The notes: generated by a model from the sequence alone, not told the origin. A DNA stretch of 64,000 nucleotides from Humulus lupulus (GCF_963169125.1 NC_084793.1:213492652-213556651); one strand, 5' to 3'; shown: positions 46,881-58,101, counted from the first letter of the stretch. A program made the numbers and translations.

Positions 46881-47360
46881 TTGAATTTTATTATTTTATA
46901 TGGATTCTTATGTGAGCTTGTTTTTTGTTATTTTGTTATATATTCAGTTAATTCATCTACTCCTGCCACAATAACTGCCAACATTAACTCTATTCCCATG
47001 CTTAATGGGACAAATTTCAAGGCTTGGAAAGGAAAATTACTTGTAAACCTTGGTTGCATGGAATTAGACTATGCATTAAGGCAAGAACAACCTTCACCTC
47101 TTACTGCAGAAAGCACTCCTGATGAAAAGATGGAGTTTGAGAGATGGGATCGTTCTAATCGCATGAGTCTAATGATCATGCAACAATGCATTCCAGAAGC
47201 CTTCGGAGGCACATAATCTGAAGAGATCACTAAGGCCAAGGATTTCCTCGATGCAATTGAAAAACGTTTCGCTAGAAATGATAAGGCTGAAATGACTTCA
47301 CTTCTGGCTTCCTTGATGTCCATGAAGTATAAGGGTTGAGGAAATGTTAGGGAGTACATT
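46881..47360 (+). pseudogene. C3 gag N-terminal part with two stops
   Basis: This is one frame with the 1220-codon pol ORF. It reads LNGTNFKAWKGKLLVNLGCM, then RWDRSNRMSLMIMQQCIPEA, a TAA at 47214-47216, AKDFLDAIEKRFARNDKAEM, and a TGA at 47337-47339. In related Copia elements gag and pol form one uninterrupted polyprotein. The starting methionine could be the one before LNGTNF (about 47000). Either stop would block full-length gag-pol here. Confidence 0.9.
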
Positions 47361-50300
47361 ATGGAAATGTACCAAATTGCTTCAAAACTTAAGGCACTTA
47401 AGATCGAGCTTTCTGAGGATTTGCTTGTTCTTATGGTTTTGATATCGCTTCCTGCACATTTTAATCAGTTCAAAGTCAGTTATAACTGTCAAAGGGAGAA
47501 ATGGACTCTAAACGAGCTCATTTCTCATTGTGTGCAAGAGGAAGAAAGGTTGAAGCAAGATAAGACTGAAAGTGCTCACTTGGCCAGTGCCTCTAAGGAT
47601 AAGGGCAAGAAAAGAAAGCATGAAAATGAAGCTGCTAAGGGTCTAGTGCAAAAGAAACAACATAAGGAACCAACAGGTTGTTTCTTTTGTGGCAAGCCTG
47701 GACATGTGAAGAAGGAATGTACAAAATATCACGCATGGCGTGCAAAGAAAGGTATGTTTCTTACTTTGGTCTGTTCTGAGGTTAATTTATCTTTAGTACC
47801 TAGAAACACTTGGTGGATAGATTCTGGTACTACTACTCACATAAGTGTTTCTATGCAGGGTTGCCTAAGCTACCGAAAGCCAAGTGATGGTGAAAGACAC
47901 ATCTTTGTGGGCGATGGAAAATCGGTAGAAGTTGAAGCTATTGGGCATTTTAGGTTGTTATTAGGAACTGGTTTTTATTTGGATTTAAAAGACACTTTTA
48001 TTGTACCGTCTTTTAGACAGAATTTAGTTTCTGTTTCATTATTGGACAAATTTGGATATTGTTGTTCTTTTGGAAACAATCAATTTAGTTTGTCTTTAAA
48101 TTCAAATGTTGTTGGAACTGGTTACTTGAATGCTTATGACAACCTTTATTTGCTAGAAACAATTGCATCCTATAATGAAACCTTGCATGTGGAATCACGT
48201 GGTACTAAACGCAAATTAAATAAGGAAAATTCAGCCTCATTATGGCATAATCGCTTAGGTCATATCTCAAAAGGTAGAGTTGAGCGTCTTGTGGCTGATG
48301 GCATTTTAGAGTCTCTTGACTTCACAAACTTTGATGTTTGTGTCTTCACAAACTTTGATGTTTGTGTCAACTGTATCAATGGAAAACAGACCAAAACTAA
48401 GAGATTAGGTGCCAACAGATCTACAGATGTCTTAGAATTGATTCATACAGGTATTTGTGGGCCATTCCCTACAACATCATGGAATGGTCAACAATATTTC
48501 ATATCATTCATAGACGATTACTCACGTTATGGGTACCTATATCTTATTCATGAAAAGTCACAGTCTCTGGATGTGTTCAAAGCTTATAAAGTTGAAGTTG
48601 AGAATCAACTCAACAAAAGGATTAAAAACGTCAGATCCGATCGTGGTGGTGAGTACTACGGTAGATATGATGGCTCAAGCGAACAACGTCCAGGACCCTT
48701 TGCTAAATTCCTAGAGGAATGCGGTATTGTCCCACAGTACACCATGCCAGGATCACCTAGCATGAATGGTGTAGCTGAAAGACGCAATAGGACTCTTAAG
48801 GATATGGTAAGGAGCATGATTGTTCATTCTACCTTACCTGAGTCTCTCTGGGGAGAAGCATTAAAGATAGCAACTTACATTTTGAACAGAGTACCAACTA
48901 AAGCAGTTGCAAAAACACCTTATGAGCTTTGGACAAGCCGAAAGCCTAGTTTAAAGCACTTTCACATTTGGGGATGTCCAGCTGAGGCAAGGCCTTATAG
49001 GCCACATGAAAAGAAATTGGACTCCAAAACAGTGAGCAGCTACTTTATTGGTTATTCTGAGCGATCTAGGGGCTATAAGTTTTATGATCCAACACTTAAA
49101 AATATTTTTGAGACGGGTACTGCAACATTTTTCGAGGATGTTGAGTTTGGGGGGAGAAATAAGGTTAGAGATATTTCTTTTGAAGAGGAATTGGATTCAA
49201 ACCCAATTTCTGCTATCACTTTTGACAATATTCAGGTTCCTACACCTATCATTGATCAGAAAGTGAATATGGAACCTCAACAAACCCCAAATGAAAATGA
49301 GGTAATTGCTCCAGAAGAACAAACTCAACAACCTCAAGAACCAGTGTCATTAAGGAGATCCACGAGAGAAAGGAGAAGTGCTATTTCAGATGATTATATT
49401 ATATTTCTCCAAGAACATGAGGATGACAATGGAATGATGGAAGATGACCCAATCAACTTTCATCAGGCCGTGAAAAGTTCTAACTCTCAAAATTGGATTG
49501 AAGCAATGAATGAAGAGTATAAGTCTATGCAAGACAATAAAGTTTGGGAGCTTGTCCCATTACCAGAAGGAAAGAAACCGATTGGTTGCAAATGGATTTT
49601 TAAGACAAAACAGGATTCAAAAGGTAATGTGGAAAGGTATAAAGCTCATCTTGTAGCAAAAGGATATACTCAAAAGGAAGGGATTGACTTTAAGGAGACA
49701 TTTTCTCCAGTTTCATCAAAGGACTCTTTTAGGACAATCATGGCACTTGTTGCACATTATAATTTAGAGCTTCTTCAAATGGATGTGAAAACAGCATTTC
49801 TCAATGGAAATATTGATGAAACAATATATATGATGCAGCCTGAAAACTTTGTGTCGGGAGACCCAAAGACGATGGTTTGCAAATTGACCAAATCAATTTA
49901 TGGGCTCAAACAAGCTTCCCGTCAATGGTACCACAAATTTCATCAAGTGATTCTCTCGTTTGGTTTTGAGATGAATGTTGTTGATGATTGTGTGTATCAC
50001 AAGTTCAGTGGGAGTAAACATGTTTTCCTGGTTTTGTATGTTGATGACATACTGCTTGCCACAAATGATATAGGCATGTTGCACGAAACCAAGAGATTTC
50101 TGTCAAGAAATTTTGAGATGAAAGATCTTGGTGACGCCTCTTTTGTTTTAGGAATTCAAATACATCGAGATCGTTCTCGGGGTATTCTTGGATTATCACA
50201 AAAAAGCTATATCGATAAAGTACTCAAAAGGTTTGGCATGCAAGATTGTAGACCAGGTGATACCCCTGTCGTTAAAGGAGACAAATTTAGTCTTAAGCAA

Positions 50301-51023
50301 TGCCCTAAAGCAAGCCTTGAAATTCAAGAAATGCAAAAGATTCCCTACGCTTCAGCTGTTGGGAGTCTAATGTATGCTCAAGTTTGTACGCGTCCGGATA
50401 TAGCGTACATTGTTGGAGTGTTAGGCAGATACTTAAGCAATCCAGGAATTAATCACTGGAAAGCAGCCAAAAAGGTTATGAGATATTTGAAGAGAACAAG
50501 AGATTACATGCTCACATATAGAAGGTCAGATCACTTTGAGATCATTGGATATTCTGACTCCGACTTTGCGGGATGCAAAGATAGTAGGAGATCCACTTCG
50601 GGCTACATATATCTGTTAGGTGGTGGAGCTATATCATGGAGGAGTGCAAAACAAACACTCATAGCTTCATCCACCATGGTAGCAGAGTTTGTTGCATGTT
50701 ATGAGGCATCCAACCATGGTATATGGCTGAGAAACTTTGTCACCGGGCTACGCATTGTGGATGGAATTGAAAGACCACTTAAGTTGTATTGTGACAATAA
50801 GTCAACTGTATTGTATTCCAATAACAACAGGAGCTCGACAAAGTCAAAACATATTGACTTCAAGTTCCTTGTTGTAAAAGAAAGGGTACAGAGTGGACAG
50901 ATTTGTATAGAACACTTAGGTACAAACTCCATGATTGCAGACCCCCTTACTAAGGGTTTGTCGCCCAAGGTCTTTCATGAGCACACTGCTCGTATGGGTG
51001 TTTTAGAGTATGAGGATATCTAG
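47361..51023 (+). CDS. C3 gag C-terminus and pol polyprotein (protease, integrase, RT, RNase H)
   Basis: 1220 codons open. CCHC zinc knuckle at about residue 107 ([14 protein letters not shown]). Protease DSGTTTH near 154. The integrase zinc region ([18 protein letters not shown]) carries an eight-residue tandem duplication. The rve core has [24 protein letters not shown] and [12 protein letters not shown]. Reverse transcriptase has [12 protein letters not shown] near 805 and LYVDDILLA near 893. RNase H has YSDSDFAGC near 1063, then LYCDNKSTV and [12 protein letters not shown] ends it at 51023. All core catalytic motifs I can check are present. The ATG at 47361 is internal to gag; the natural start is upstream of two stop codons. 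The polyprotein would drive reverse transcription and integration in virus-like particles. Confidence 0.95.
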   Translation: MEMYQIASKLKALKIELSEDLLVLMVLISLPAHFNQFKVSYNCQREKWTLNELISHCVQEEERLKQDKTESAHLASASKDKGKKRKHENEAAKGLVQKKQHKEPTGCFFCGKPGHVKKECTKYHAWRAKKGMFLTLVCSEVNLSLVPRNTWWIDSGTTTHISVSMQGCLSYRKPSDGERHIFVGDGKSVEVEAIGHFRLLLGTGFYLDLKDTFIVPSFRQNLVSVSLLDKFGYCCSFGNNQFSLSLNSNVVGTGYLNAYDNLYLLETIASYNETLHVESRGTKRKLNKENSASLWHNRLGHISKGRVERLVADGILESLDFTNFDVCVFTNFDVCVNCINGKQTKTKRLGANRSTDVLELIHTGICGPFPTTSWNGQQYFISFIDDYSRYGYLYLIHEKSQSLDVFKAYKVEVENQLNKRIKNVRSDRGGEYYGRYDGSSEQRPGPFAKFLEECGIVPQYTMPGSPSMNGVAERRNRTLKDMVRSMIVHSTLPESLWGEALKIATYILNRVPTKAVAKTPYELWTSRKPSLKHFHIWGCPAEARPYRPHEKKLDSKTVSSYFIGYSERSRGYKFYDPTLKNIFETGTATFFEDVEFGGRNKVRDISFEEELDSNPISAITFDNIQVPTPIIDQKVNMEPQQTPNENEVIAPEEQTQQPQEPVSLRRSTRERRSAISDDYIIFLQEHEDDNGMMEDDPINFHQAVKSSNSQNWIEAMNEEYKSMQDNKVWELVPLPEGKKPIGCKWIFKTKQDSKGNVERYKAHLVAKGYTQKEGIDFKETFSPVSSKDSFRTIMALVAHYNLELLQMDVKTAFLNGNIDETIYMMQPENFVSGDPKTMVCKLTKSIYGLKQASRQWYHKFHQVILSFGFEMNVVDDCVYHKFSGSKHVFLVLYVDDILLATNDIGMLHETKRFLSRNFEMKDLGDASFVLGIQIHRDRSRGILGLSQKSYIDKVLKRFGMQDCRPGDTPVVKGDKFSLKQCPKASLEIQEMQKIPYASAVGSLMYAQVCTRPDIAYIVGVLGRYLSNPGINHWKAAKKVMRYLKRTRDYMLTYRRSDHFEIIGYSDSDFAGCKDSRRSTSGYIYLLGGGAISWRSAKQTLIASSTMVAEFVACYEASNHGIWLRNFVTGLRIVDGIERPLKLYCDNKSTVLYSNNNRSSTKSKHIDFKFLVVKERVQSGQICIEHLGTNSMIADPLTKGLSPKVFHEHTARMGVLEYEDI

Positions 51024-51442
51024 ATTCAGTGGGAGTTTGTCTTTATTATCCTTTGTGTTTTTTATGTGTTTCATGAAACTTGTATAATTGGATATTTTTC
51101 TGATAAGAAATTATATTATTCAATTTATTTCACTTTTGTACATTAAGCTAAAGTTTTGATCTCTATAAAGTAAAGTAGGACCAATTGAAAATTGACATGA
51201 ATAGATCACCATGCATGTAATTTTCATACCACATTATCATGATTGATCTATGTCATTTAACTGTATTGATATATGTGACCATTGATGGGTTTAGTTGTGA
51301 TTGATACAACGAAAATCGCTTTGATCCTATGTTGATATAGTTAATGGACGAGATTGCACATGCCTATGGTTATGATGATAAAGTTATGAGCTCAATACGG
51401 TTAACACATTTATATATATACATATGTGGCCCAGTGGGAGAT
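51024..51442 (+). other. C3 3' non-coding region and polypurine tract
   Basis: No ORF. AGTGGGAGA (51433-51441) directly before the 3' LTR is the polypurine tract. Confidence 0.8.
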
Positions 51443-51893
51443 TGTTAGAAATTTATTTATTTGGGTCACAATTGTATATATAAAATGTGTGTTGGGTCAT
51501 CATATAAATGAGTCGAAATTATGTGGTCTATTTTGGAATAAAGTTTATGACTTAGGGGCATGATTGTCATGGTTTTAATATGTGGATACCATAAAGGCAA
51601 TTTCTGATTTGATGAGGGGCCAAATTAGAAATAGTAAATAAAGATTAGTTACTGATTTGTCAGTTATTAATAAAGAGGTAATGGTCCCCAATTTGCAGAA
51701 CGTATCTTTTCACTCTTGAATCCCCATCATCAAGAGACTAAGGTTCTCAAAAGTTTTGACTGCAAATTCGGAAGATCACAACCCTGTACAATCGATTCAA
51801 TGGACTCCGGTACGCTTCCGCTAACCTTTGGCTATTTATTGTTTGATTCTCTTGAATTAATTAGGGCTAAATTCAGATTACAGTATTCTAACA
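51443..51893 (+). mobile_element. C3 3' LTR
   Basis: 451 bp, followed by TSD GAAAT and then C2 LTR B sequence. Confidence 0.97.
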
Positions 51894-51898
51894 GAAAT

Positions 51899-52089
51899 CT
51901 TATCTTAAAGATTTGTAATTTCCATATTGGGAATGCTTTAAGATGAGGGTATGAATAAAAATATTTGACAACTCAAAGGTGAGTCATCCACGATTTTTAC
52001 ACCACATAAAATCTGATTTTAATTCATAGAAAATCATGATAAATAAAATATATGGTCTAGAAAAATATTTTCCAAACAAGTTTCTAATA
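51899..52089 (-). mobile_element. C2 LTR B, second part
   Basis: The continuation of LTR B beyond C3. It is collinear with 35161-35351 of LTR A. It ends TTTCTAATA, then GTAGT and C1 sequence. Confidence 0.9.
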
Positions 52090-52568
52090 GTAGTATCTAA
52101 AACCTTCCTTGGATGCAATATGTGAAGGCCCCCATAAATCTGTATAAATAATCTCAAGAGGTTTAGATGCTCGAGAAGAGGAGAGAGAATAAGGGAGCTT
52201 GTGGCTTTTTCCTTTTTGACTAGCCTCACAAAAGGTAAGATCTTTGATGCTTCATGTGTGTTTAACATACCTGAGAATCTTGTTGAGAGTACGGGGTGCT
52301 GGATGGCCAAGTTTGGAATGCCAAACATTTACATCATTGAAAGTATTTATAGAAAAACATTGATGAAAAGCCAAAGAAATGCTATTTTTATTACTGACAG
52401 AATTTGTACAAGAATTATCAACTAACACAGAGTGTGTTTTACATGAATGAGAATTAAAATCTAAAGATTTATTACAATCAAAATCTAAAGAAATAGTAAA
52501 ATCAGAAACTAAAGTAACTGTGGGATTTTGACAGGTGTGCACCAGGAACATGGAGGAGAAGTAGCAGT
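52090..52568 (-). pseudogene. C1 pre-integrase region (original copy)
   Basis: The minus strand reads FLVHTCQNPTVTLVSDF, then WHSKLGHPAPRTLNKILRY, the GAG-pre-integrase HH motif. It continues to IYTDLWGPSHIASKEGFRYY at the C2 insertion point. It is nearly identical to 35352-35830 in the duplicated block. Several frame changes. Confidence 0.8.
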
Positions 52569-52573
52569 AGTAG

Positions 52574-54495
52574 TGATAGACCCAAAACGGGTATGTTTTA
52601 AATATTTATAAATCGCAAGCGCACGAATCGTTCATCTAGAATAGTGATCGTGTAAGCAAGGATGTCGAACCCAAATGAGTTGTCTAAAATCGAAAAGAAA
52701 ACTATTTTAAACCAAATTAATAAATTCTAACTTAGTTCAAAAGATTGATGGGATTTTCGTATAATAAAAATAAAATAAAAGACAATATATATTACTAAAT
52801 TAATAATTGTAAACAAGATGGTAAAATAAGATTATTAAGGATTATAATCCACAAAATGTAAGTTTAATAATATTTATTAGTACATTGATTCCCAAATTTT
52901 AGTGATAGTTAAAATAAATCAAACTATCATTTTCCAAATAGATTTATAAGTTTAAGCACAAATTACTTCTAAAAAAGATAAGATTTTTCTTCACTTTTCA
53001 AAATTATAATTTCAAAGTATTTAATGTAAATCAACCTAATGAAATAACAAATAAATCAATGAACATTATTTATAAAGCAAAATATAATATTTTTGTTCTA
53101 AGCAGAATGTGTACAATTTAATGACACATCTTACACAAAGAATATTATGTTTTAGCACTAATGAAGAACAAAGTGTAAATATGTGCTAACAATCCAAAAT
53201 ACATGATATTTAAGATGAAAGAAGATATTTGAACAAGAAAGATCCATAAACTTTGTTGCACAAAATGGGAAATCAATATACAAAATAAACACTATCTAGT
53301 TAAATATTGTTTCATCATCACCTTAATAATCTTAAAAAGATTAGAAACACATAACTAGAATAGCAAATACAAACTAAAAATTACAAACATAAATAGGAAA
53401 ATTTGGAGGATGAACCCCCAAAATTTTCCTCTAAAAATACATAGAAAATAACCAAAAAGAAGAAGAAGATGAAGAGAATAGAGAGGTTTTGAAATGTGTA
53501 GAATTTTTGGTATGGTAACCTCCTCCCCTTTTTTTTTGACACCCCTCTATGGTCTTCAAAACTCCCTATGTATAGCCAAAATGAGTATATTAAAATAATA
53601 AATTTAAATTAATTAAATTGATTAAATTAATTAACTTACTAATAATATGGAAAATAGAGGTAAATTATAGGGTGTAATAATGATGTTTTGGGGTAAAATG
53701 TAAGAAAGTGGAGTAAAAAGTTGGCATTTTTGGGCAAAGAGGACAAATGAACATATATGCTTTTGTTGGTCTCAAAAAATGGGAAAAAGTGGCTGTTGGC
53801 AGCTGTGGAAGGGTGTTGGGCCGAAGGTGGAGCTGCTAGGTCTGGGAGGCATGGTGGGCCGTGGGGGGTGCTGGAGGCGTGAGCCTTGTGGCTTCAGTTG
53901 GTGGTTTGTTGCTGAGTTGATGGGAGCCTTAGGTTGATTGGATGCTGGCTGGAGGTGCACTTGGTTGAAGGGAGGCTTTGGTGAGGCACGACTGGAGTAA
54001 GGGAACTTGGCTGGGCTGGTTGGTGATGTTGGGCCAATTTTGGGCCTTTTCTTTAAAAAAATGTCACTTTGCTTTTCTTGTTATTTTCTTTCAAAGCTAC
54101 CACTTTTCTTTTCTTTTCTCTTCTTTTCAAGAACAAAAGTGCCATAAATTCCCTACAAAATAAATATAAAATAAATCATAATAAAATATTTTCAACTATA
54201 AAATAAATCAATTTAATTCTTTGAAAATATTAATTATAACTTAATTTATATTTAACATTTAATTTCAATAATACAACATTTTTTTACCTCAAATTAAACA
54301 ACAATAATTCAATTAATTGACTACAATATTTTACAACAAAATAACTATAAAAACACATCAAAATATATAAAATCAAAATAAACCCAATAAATTCAAAATT
54401 ACTTTAAAACTTAATAAATAAATTAAAATCTCAAGAATTAAGCAACAATTAGCACATAAAAAGTGGTAAAATAACTCTATTTTGTAGAGTTATCA
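52574..54495 (-). mobile_element. S1: solo LTR in C1, TSD AGTAG
   Basis: Ends TGATAGACCC and GAGTTATCA; AGTAG at 52569-52573 and 54496-54500. Length 1922 bp. The duplicated C1 block at 35352-36393 shows the empty site. On the minus strand it begins TGATAACTCTACAAAATAG, contains a TATA-like CTATACATAGG near 53565-53575, and ends with the GCGATTTATAAATATTT block. It has no ORF of substance, so a solo LTR fits. A GC-richer TGGTGGGCC.. stretch at 53800-53990 gives spurious ORFs. Confidence 0.75.
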
Positions 54496-54500
54496 AGTAG

Positions 54501-55226
54501 CAAGACCACATTGCAGAGGAACCTCGGGGCATGAGTGAGACCTTTGCGAGAGCATGTACAAGCTGTCCTTAATTCTCCCTTTGAGCAACTCTTTCCATGT
54601 ATCCTTATTCTTTACAAAGCAGCAAGTTGAGTGAAACTCAAGAAAAACATTGTTATCCTTAGTCAGTTTTGAAACACTTACTAAGTTTTTGTTGATATGG
54701 GGAACTTTCAAGACAAAATTCAGTTGTAAAGAATTAGATGAGGAGGGTAAAGAAGTGTTACCAACATGAGATATTTGCAACTTCTTACCATTTCCTACTG
54801 AAAGAGAATCATATCCAAGATAGGGAGTCTCAGATTCAAGGTTCTTCATGCCAAGAGAAACATCATTGGTAGCACCGGTGTCGGCATACCACTCATGATC
54901 ATCACCAAAATCTGGGATTTTAGTGGATGTGTAAGCTTGAGGACCATGATCTTCATCAATATCAGTGAGATAGGCACGATATGGGTTGTCTCCAATCTTG
55001 GGAGTAACTTATCAAATCGGCAATGACACACGACTGCAGTATGACCAACCTTGTGACATACTTGGCATGAGAGCTTGGGAAGATTGTTTCCTTGACCATA
55101 AAATCTGGGTGTTCCTCGACCAAGATTGGGATTGAAATTGCCTCCCCTGCCATAATTGCCATATTGTCTATACCCAATATTGGACTGACCATAACGATTT
55201 GGCCCAACAGTTAAATTTGCAGACAT
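54501..55226 (-). pseudogene. C1 zinc knuckle and protease (original copy)
   Basis: On the minus strand 55226-54846 is glycine/asparagine-rich (RGGNFNPNLGRGTPRFYGQG) followed by a CCHC knuckle (CQVCHKVGHTAVVCHCRF). Then come the protease DTGATN motif at about 54880 and GNGKKLQISHVGNTSLPSSS down to the S1 insertion at 54500. Frameshifts between pieces. Confidence 0.8.
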
Positions 55227-55271
55227 TTTAGATGAAAGTTCACCAAGAGAATAATGTCTTTCCAGCCTAGT

Positions 55272-55988
55272 TTAATGGGATAAAAGTAATGATTGTATAG
55301 AATCAAAAGAAAGATCATCTACACGACTAGTAACATCAACAACAACTGGATCAAATTCAGGGCCTAAACCGTTCATTAAATGCATAATAAGATCATGCTC
55401 ATCCATCAGATAACCAGCAGTAGACAAGGAGTCAGCAAAAATCTTAACTTTATCAAAGTAATAAGAGATGGAAAGATTAACCTTTTGAATCATTGACAAC
55501 TGGGATTTGATATGAATAATTCTTGCCTTAAATTGTCTGGTAAACCTCTGTTCCAATGCTTTTCAAGCTGAATTTGATTTAGTATACTGAGCAAGAAAGC
55601 CAAGCACCGATTCAGACATAGAGGAGCGAAGCCAGCTCAGAAGAAATTGGTCTTTTCGAACCCAAGAAATGTGTTCTTGGTTAACAGAACCATCGACCAA
55701 CAATCGAGGAGGAGCAACTTTGGTGAGGAGTATATTGTCGAGTCCATGACCAATGATCGTCAGGAGCACCTGAGACTTCCATGCGAGGAAATTCAGGCGA
55801 TCTAATTTGATGGTTAGAGTGGAATTTAGGGAATTAGCGAAGGATTTGGTGGTTGTGAGAGCAGTAGCAACGGTGGTAGTAGTGGCGGCGGTGGTGGTTT
55901 GAGCTGCGGCGGCGGGAGGAGCATTGTTTTTGTTCGCCAATGGCGGAAAATCATTTGCCGGAGGGGGATTTTCGACTAAAGGATCCAT
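55272..55988 (-). pseudogene. C1 gag
   Basis: ATG 55988 opens a proline/alanine/threonine-rich N-terminus, then LDRLNFLAWKSQVLLTIIGH (Copia gag start). An in-frame TGA at about 55563 sits where a tryptophan is expected before KALEQRF. The frame continues to 55272 with LMNGLGPEFDPVVVDVTSRV. Apart from the stop it is well preserved. Confidence 0.85.
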
Positions 55989-56004
55989 TATCGATTGCCG
56001 TCAA

Positions 56005-56019
56005 TGGCATCTGATACAA
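56005..56019 (-). other. C1 primer-binding site
   Basis: The minus strand reads TTGTATCAGATGCCA after the LTR, a slightly altered TTGGTATCAGAGC site. Confidence 0.65.
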
Positions 56020-56280
56020 AGTTTGAACTTATCTATACAAAGATTCTTATGAGAGCACAAAGAGAAAAACAGAGAATATGTGAATCAGAGCCTTTGCAAA
56101 AGTTGCAAGACTCAGAAAATGAAATGGTATTTATAGAGGAGAATCGTACAATAGAGCTGAAAAGAAAGCTTAAGAAAAATAACAAACTGATTAGTTACAA
56201 CAACCAGGATTAGGACAGTAAACTAACTGATTAGACACTTAAGCTAACTAACAAATGAGCTGTCATTTTTTTTCTTATTA
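56020..56280 (-). mobile_element. C1 5' LTR
   Basis: Nearly identical to 30033-30291. The last A/T-rich bases at 56270-56280 set only an approximate outer edge. Confidence 0.75.
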
Positions 56281-57148
56281 AGTAAAAGCAGAAATTACAT
56301 GAACTATTGCCTTAATGAAGACTTCCTCACCATCAATTGATATTTTTTTTAAAATTGTTTTTATTAAAAAAATTACTGACTTTATGAGGAAATATTTGAA
56401 AGATAAAAAATCTTTTTTTAAGGAAATTTCATTATTAGAAAAGATAAATTAGTTTAATTTAGTATTTAATTTAATGAGCTGAAAAGATAAATTATATTAT
56501 TTTAGACATTTTTATGTTATTTTTTATAACTTATTAATTAGTCTAATTTAGTATTTGATAAATTAAAATATATTATTTTTTATTTTGTTTTTTGTTATTA
56601 CAATTAGTTAGAATGAATACAATATTCTTATAATATATTATTAAATTTAGAGAAATTTACATCATTCACCATTTAAACTAAAAACATTACTTTTATACAA
56701 TTAAACATAATTTTTTTATATGGTTCCATATTTTTTATTTAAATTTTACGATTTACCCTTCTCCTTGCCTTTTCTCACTGATACAGTCTCCAGAACCTTT
56801 GTCTTTGTAATTACAAACATTCCATCAATAGCTTTAGAGCTCCACTCACCCAGACCACTTCTTAAATTATCTGCTACATTTATATATATATATATATATT
56901 TATTAACAAAACAAAAATATTTTTCTATAATTAATTATGTTATGTGTATATAGGAATTACTTTTATATGTATATATGTTATGTATATGTTATGAGTCTCA
57001 AATATGATTTTTGATGCGGTACAAGACATGATTATCTAAAAATAAGTATATTTGACAAACCATAAAATGAAAAATTAGGGACAATTCTATCTATGTGAAT
57101 AGTAGCCTAGAAGATATTCTATTTTTTAGGAGTAAAATAGAGTTGTAT
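56281..57148. other. AT-rich intergenic stretch, no gene
   Basis: Very AT-rich, with a TA microsatellite at 56880-56901. The 77-codon ORF at 56720-56953 has no recognisable content. Confidence 0.5.
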
Positions 57149-57549
57149 TTGAAAGAATTGAATCCCGTGGTTATTTTCATTCCATTGATTAGCTAATATA
57201 CAAGTATTGCCTATGTAACGTCAGGCTACAAATATGGGATTGCAACAATAATTTAGCTATAATTAGGAGAATGCTACAGAGCTAACAAATATAACTAATT
57301 ATAGTCAAAGATGATATACTTATGATATATATATTCTAACACTCCCCCACAGTCGAAGCGGGAGGTTTACAGACACTTAGGCAATATAATCTATTATATT
57401 TGTTAGCTCTGTAGCAATCTCCTAATTATAGCTAAATTATTGTTGTAATCCCATATTTGTAGCCTGACGTTACGTAGGAAATACTTGTATATTAGCTAAT
57501 CAATGAAAGAATTGAATCCCATGATTATTTTCATTCCATTGATTAGCTA
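57149..57549. repeat. Inverted pair of Copia LTR fragments
   Basis: The arms 57184-57293 and 57395-57504 are 110 bp each and inverse complements with few mismatches. The left arm belongs to a minus-strand LTR starting TGTTAGAATAT at 57341, with a polypurine tract (GTGGGGGAG on minus) at 57342-57350 and a pol tail beyond it. A direct repeat beginning GAAAGAATTGAATCCC flanks the structure (57149 and 57505). The spacer is 101 bp. Confidence 0.85.
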
Positions 57550-57713
57550 CTATACAATATTATTCTAGCACTATATGTTATCTGTAGTGTTGTTACACAT
57601 AATATCAATGAAGTTGTTGTAGTAGCATTTCTTTATGGAGTATTAGTAGTATGTTGGTATATAATTCTTTATAAAAAAACATGAGTATTTGTTTACTTAT
57701 GATCAGTAATACT

Positions 57714-57797
57714 TGTAACGACCCGACTTTTCTTAACTAGACCCGACTAGGACTTTCTGAGGTCCTCAAGTCTATTAAGAAAAGTCTGGTCGTTACA
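57714..57797 (+). mobile_element. 84-bp hairpin made of Tekay-like LTR termini
   Basis: It starts TGTAACGACCCGACTTTTC and ends AGTCTGGTCGTTACA. The halves are near-perfect inverse complements over about 25 bp. A primer-binding site (CTTGGTATCAGAGCC) follows at once. It looks like an LTR reduced to its two ends. Confidence 0.75.
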
Positions 57798-57812
57798 CTT
57801 GGTATCAGAGCC
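57798..57812 (+). other. Primer-binding site after the 84-bp LTR
   Basis: CTTGGTATCAGAGCC, an initiator tRNA-Met type site on the plus strand. Confidence 0.85.
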
Positions 57813-58101
57813 TACGTTACTTAGGCTCCTGTAGACCCTCATAGTATGCATATAAAGATCAGAAAGGCCCCAACTACTGCACTGTAAGTATATTTCTAAG
57901 TTTTGCAAGTACTTTTGAGTCTAACCATAATTGTGGGTTTCATGATGACCAAATAATGGTGGTGATGAAGATAACAGTTAGGTCCGGTCGAGGACAAGGG
58001 GCTAAGGAAATCTGAGACCATTGGATCCAAAATACTAGGGAGATAAATATGAGCCCTGAGGGTAGCTATGATGACTTTGAGAGGCTAATTAGGCATATCA
58101 T
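57813..58101 (+). pseudogene. Gypsy leader and start of gag, truncated
   Basis: A leader follows the primer site. From about 57959 the plus strand reads like the start of a Tekay-type gag (RSGRGQGAKEI, then after a stop MSPEGSYDDFERLIRHI). It ends at 58101, where a SIRE-like LTR begins. Confidence 0.5.

Larger units (their letters stand above)
45346..51893 (+). mobile_element. C3: young full-length Copia element, TSD GAAAT
   Basis: 6548 bp. TSD GAAAT is at 45341-45345 and 51894-51898. The LTRs at 45346-45796 and 51443-51893 are both 451 bp and differ at three positions by my reading (CAAAA/CGAAA, GTGAG/GTCAG, ATCATA/ATCACA). A primer site follows at 45797 (TTTGGTACTAGAGC) and a polypurine tract (AGTGGGAGA) precedes the 3' LTR. 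Gag has two in-frame stops; pol is open. Inserted into C2 LTR B. Confidence 0.97.
30033..56280 (-). mobile_element. C1: host Copia element with nested insertions
   Basis: Minus-strand Ty1/Copia. LTRs of about 260 bp sit at 56280-56020 and 30291-30033; they are highly similar, differing at a handful of bases. Pieces in element order: gag and zinc knuckle 55988-54846, protease 54890-54501, GAG-pre-integrase 52568-52090, then, beyond C2 and a duplicated block, integrase 34267-33549 and RT/RNase H 32248-30305. Interrupting sequences are listed separately. No clean TSD was found at the outer ends. Confidence 0.8.
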
